A program made the translations under genes and the position numbers. Source: Notamacropus eugenii (Eukaryota; Chordata; Mammalia; Diprotodontia; Macropodidae). From it: DNA of 64,000 nt. The stretch lies in NCBI RefSeq assembly GCF_028372415.1, contig NC_092875.1, forward strand, positions 432,629,877 to 432,693,876, read 5' to 3'. Under the pieces are notes generated by a model. The model saw only the letters and a program-made list of their open reading frames with translations. It made no database searches and had not been told where the DNA came from. The stretch's first letter is position 1. The number at the start of each line of letters is the position of its first letter. Positions 62,601-64,000 of the stretch are shown in pieces.

Positions 62601-64000
62601 GTAGGAATTAAAGTTTTAGAAATAAAGAAAGCTTCTCTTGATTGATATGAATGAGTATCAGTGAGTATAACCTGCCCTACAAGAAAGGGACTACGTAGGT
62701 TCTGTTAATTAGGAATATTTTCTTCACTTGGGCTTGGTGTCACCAAATGTGAGAATCTGTGGAATATTTTATGTAAGGGAGAAAATACTTTAACCTTGAG
62801 CTCTTTCTGTCTGTCCCCAAGGCACCGTCCCCTCATTGGGAAGAAGAAGGAGTACAGAGAGCCTTTTCATGTTGGCTGAGTGGAAAAGGGAATGGCATTC
62901 TTGTTTGACCCCCATTGACCCCCTTCTAGCCATCACAGCCTCAGGAGGATGACCTCTAGTGAATGCCACACAGAAGTGGAAATGTTATCAGTAATTTGGG
63001 GTTGAAATTGGTTCTGGAAGATTATATTGTCACATCTGACAAACTCTGAGGCCTCATTTTGTGTATAAATGTGGAGCTGGAGAAGCTGCAGGGTTTTAGC
63101 ATCTTATACTTCACAATGCTATTTCTCCATTTTTTTGTGTGTGAAGAAGAAAGGGTATAAATCAGCCTTAAAACCTTTTGTTGCTCTCATTAATTGCAAA
63201 GTACCTTTGCAATTTATTATTGCTTTACTGTTTATTTATTATTTTATTTTTAACTTTATTGTTTATTTTTATTTATTACTATTATGGTAGTAAACATTTA
63301 TAGCGTTCCCCAAACGTTATTAGCGTATGAGACAATAAATGTGAAAGATATCACAAATGTTCAAACATGCGCAGAGTGGTCAGGTTATGAACATATGGAA
63401 TTTTTGTGTTTCTTTTTCTTGGTATAAATCATTTGCAATAAAAACAGGATTTTACTTTTGTTCTTTTCAACCACAGACTAGCTTATGTAAGTTTCATAGA
63501 TTTGGGGCAGGTTAAGTCAAAGGAAAACTTTAAAACTGAAAAAAAAAAATGACACAAGGGTGAAAACTTTTGAGTAATATGTCTTCAGTGATTTGCACTT
63601 TTTCTTTTAATGTGCTTGAGCGTTTAAAGAAAGGTAACCTGACCATTTAGACCCTGATTCCAGACATTATATCTTTCTCTCTTGGGGAAAAGATTGTGAT
63701 CTTTGATGGAAGCTTTACTCTTCACAAAGCTGGGAAAGTGGTGTGAGAAGTTACTAATGAACCATTCACCATTCACAACATCATTTGGAATTAAGTGCAG
63801 TGGTGTTTCAACATTTTCAAACCCTTACTTCTCTTTCATGTACAAGATGGAACATGGGTTTTCCAAAATGCCAGCAAGGCAGAGTGATGTCCCATTCAGA
63901 CCTCAATGGTCAGTCTCCTGCTCTGAGCTCAGGTGGTGTAGATGAAAAGGAGAGTTCTAAATCCAGATTGAATGCTGATACCCTCTGTGGCTTTCGATGA
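62601..64000 (+). other. FECH: FECH intron 2 (5' part)
   Basis: Begins with gtagga. No match to FECH exon 3 (it should encode KTGILMLNMGGPETLGD) is seen before the window ends. No named repeat recognised; a T/A-rich low-complexity patch at 63205-63290. Confidence 0.75.

Overview
This window comes from a mammalian, most likely marsupial, nuclear genome. It has spliced vertebrate genes with GT-AG introns and dense ancient repeats (MIR, L2, CR1/L3). It also carries marsupial-type tRNA-derived SINEs (head resembling ggcagctaggtgg; 3' part of the MAR1/RTE type), marsupial-style L1 3' ends and a BovB/RTE-like LINE. The species cannot be fixed from sequence alone; opossum or an Australian marsupial such as a dasyurid would both fit.

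Three genes lie head to tail on the + strand, in the order and relative orientation known from the human 18q21 region. (1) The last coding exon and 3' UTR of ATP8B1, a phospholipid flippase (1737-3580). (2) A complete NARS1, cytosolic asparaginyl-tRNA synthetase, with 15 coding exons from 23216 to 44859. The exons join in phase into a 559-residue protein that matches the human protein residue for residue in length except for 11 extra residues at the N-terminus. (3) The first two coding exons of FECH, mitochondrial ferrochelatase (53946-53976 and 62468-62600); the rest lies beyond the window.

NARS1 starts in a CpG-rich, TATA-less promoter with ETS, YY1, CCAAT, GC-box and ATF4/CEBP-type (CARE) motifs, as expected for a housekeeping synthetase induced by amino-acid stress. 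FECH starts in a second CpG island with GC/CACCC motifs and a YY1-like start context. A pair of inverted GATA motifs lies about 5 kb upstream of FECH.

The intergenic and intronic DNA is mostly repeat fossils. The most notable is a 2.68-kb LINE in NARS1 intron 14 (40717-43396, antisense). It has a GC-rich 5' UTR, an L1-type ORF1 and a 3' UTR with a T-run (antisense poly-A), but no ORF2, and it is flanked by a perfect 16-bp target-site duplication: the half-L1 (HAL1) layout. A second ORF2-less LINE lies at about 9541-12000. Other unusual structures are a short interstitial telomeric array inside an L2 copy (51887-51919), a perfect 48-bp inverted repeat with arms 1.3 kb apart (6087-6134 and 7443-7492), several recent-looking tandem duplications, a solo LTR inserted in an L2 copy, and nested transposons in FECH intron 1. 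I saw no CRISPR array, bacterial-type operon, functional tRNA/rRNA gene or coherent unknown protein-coding system.
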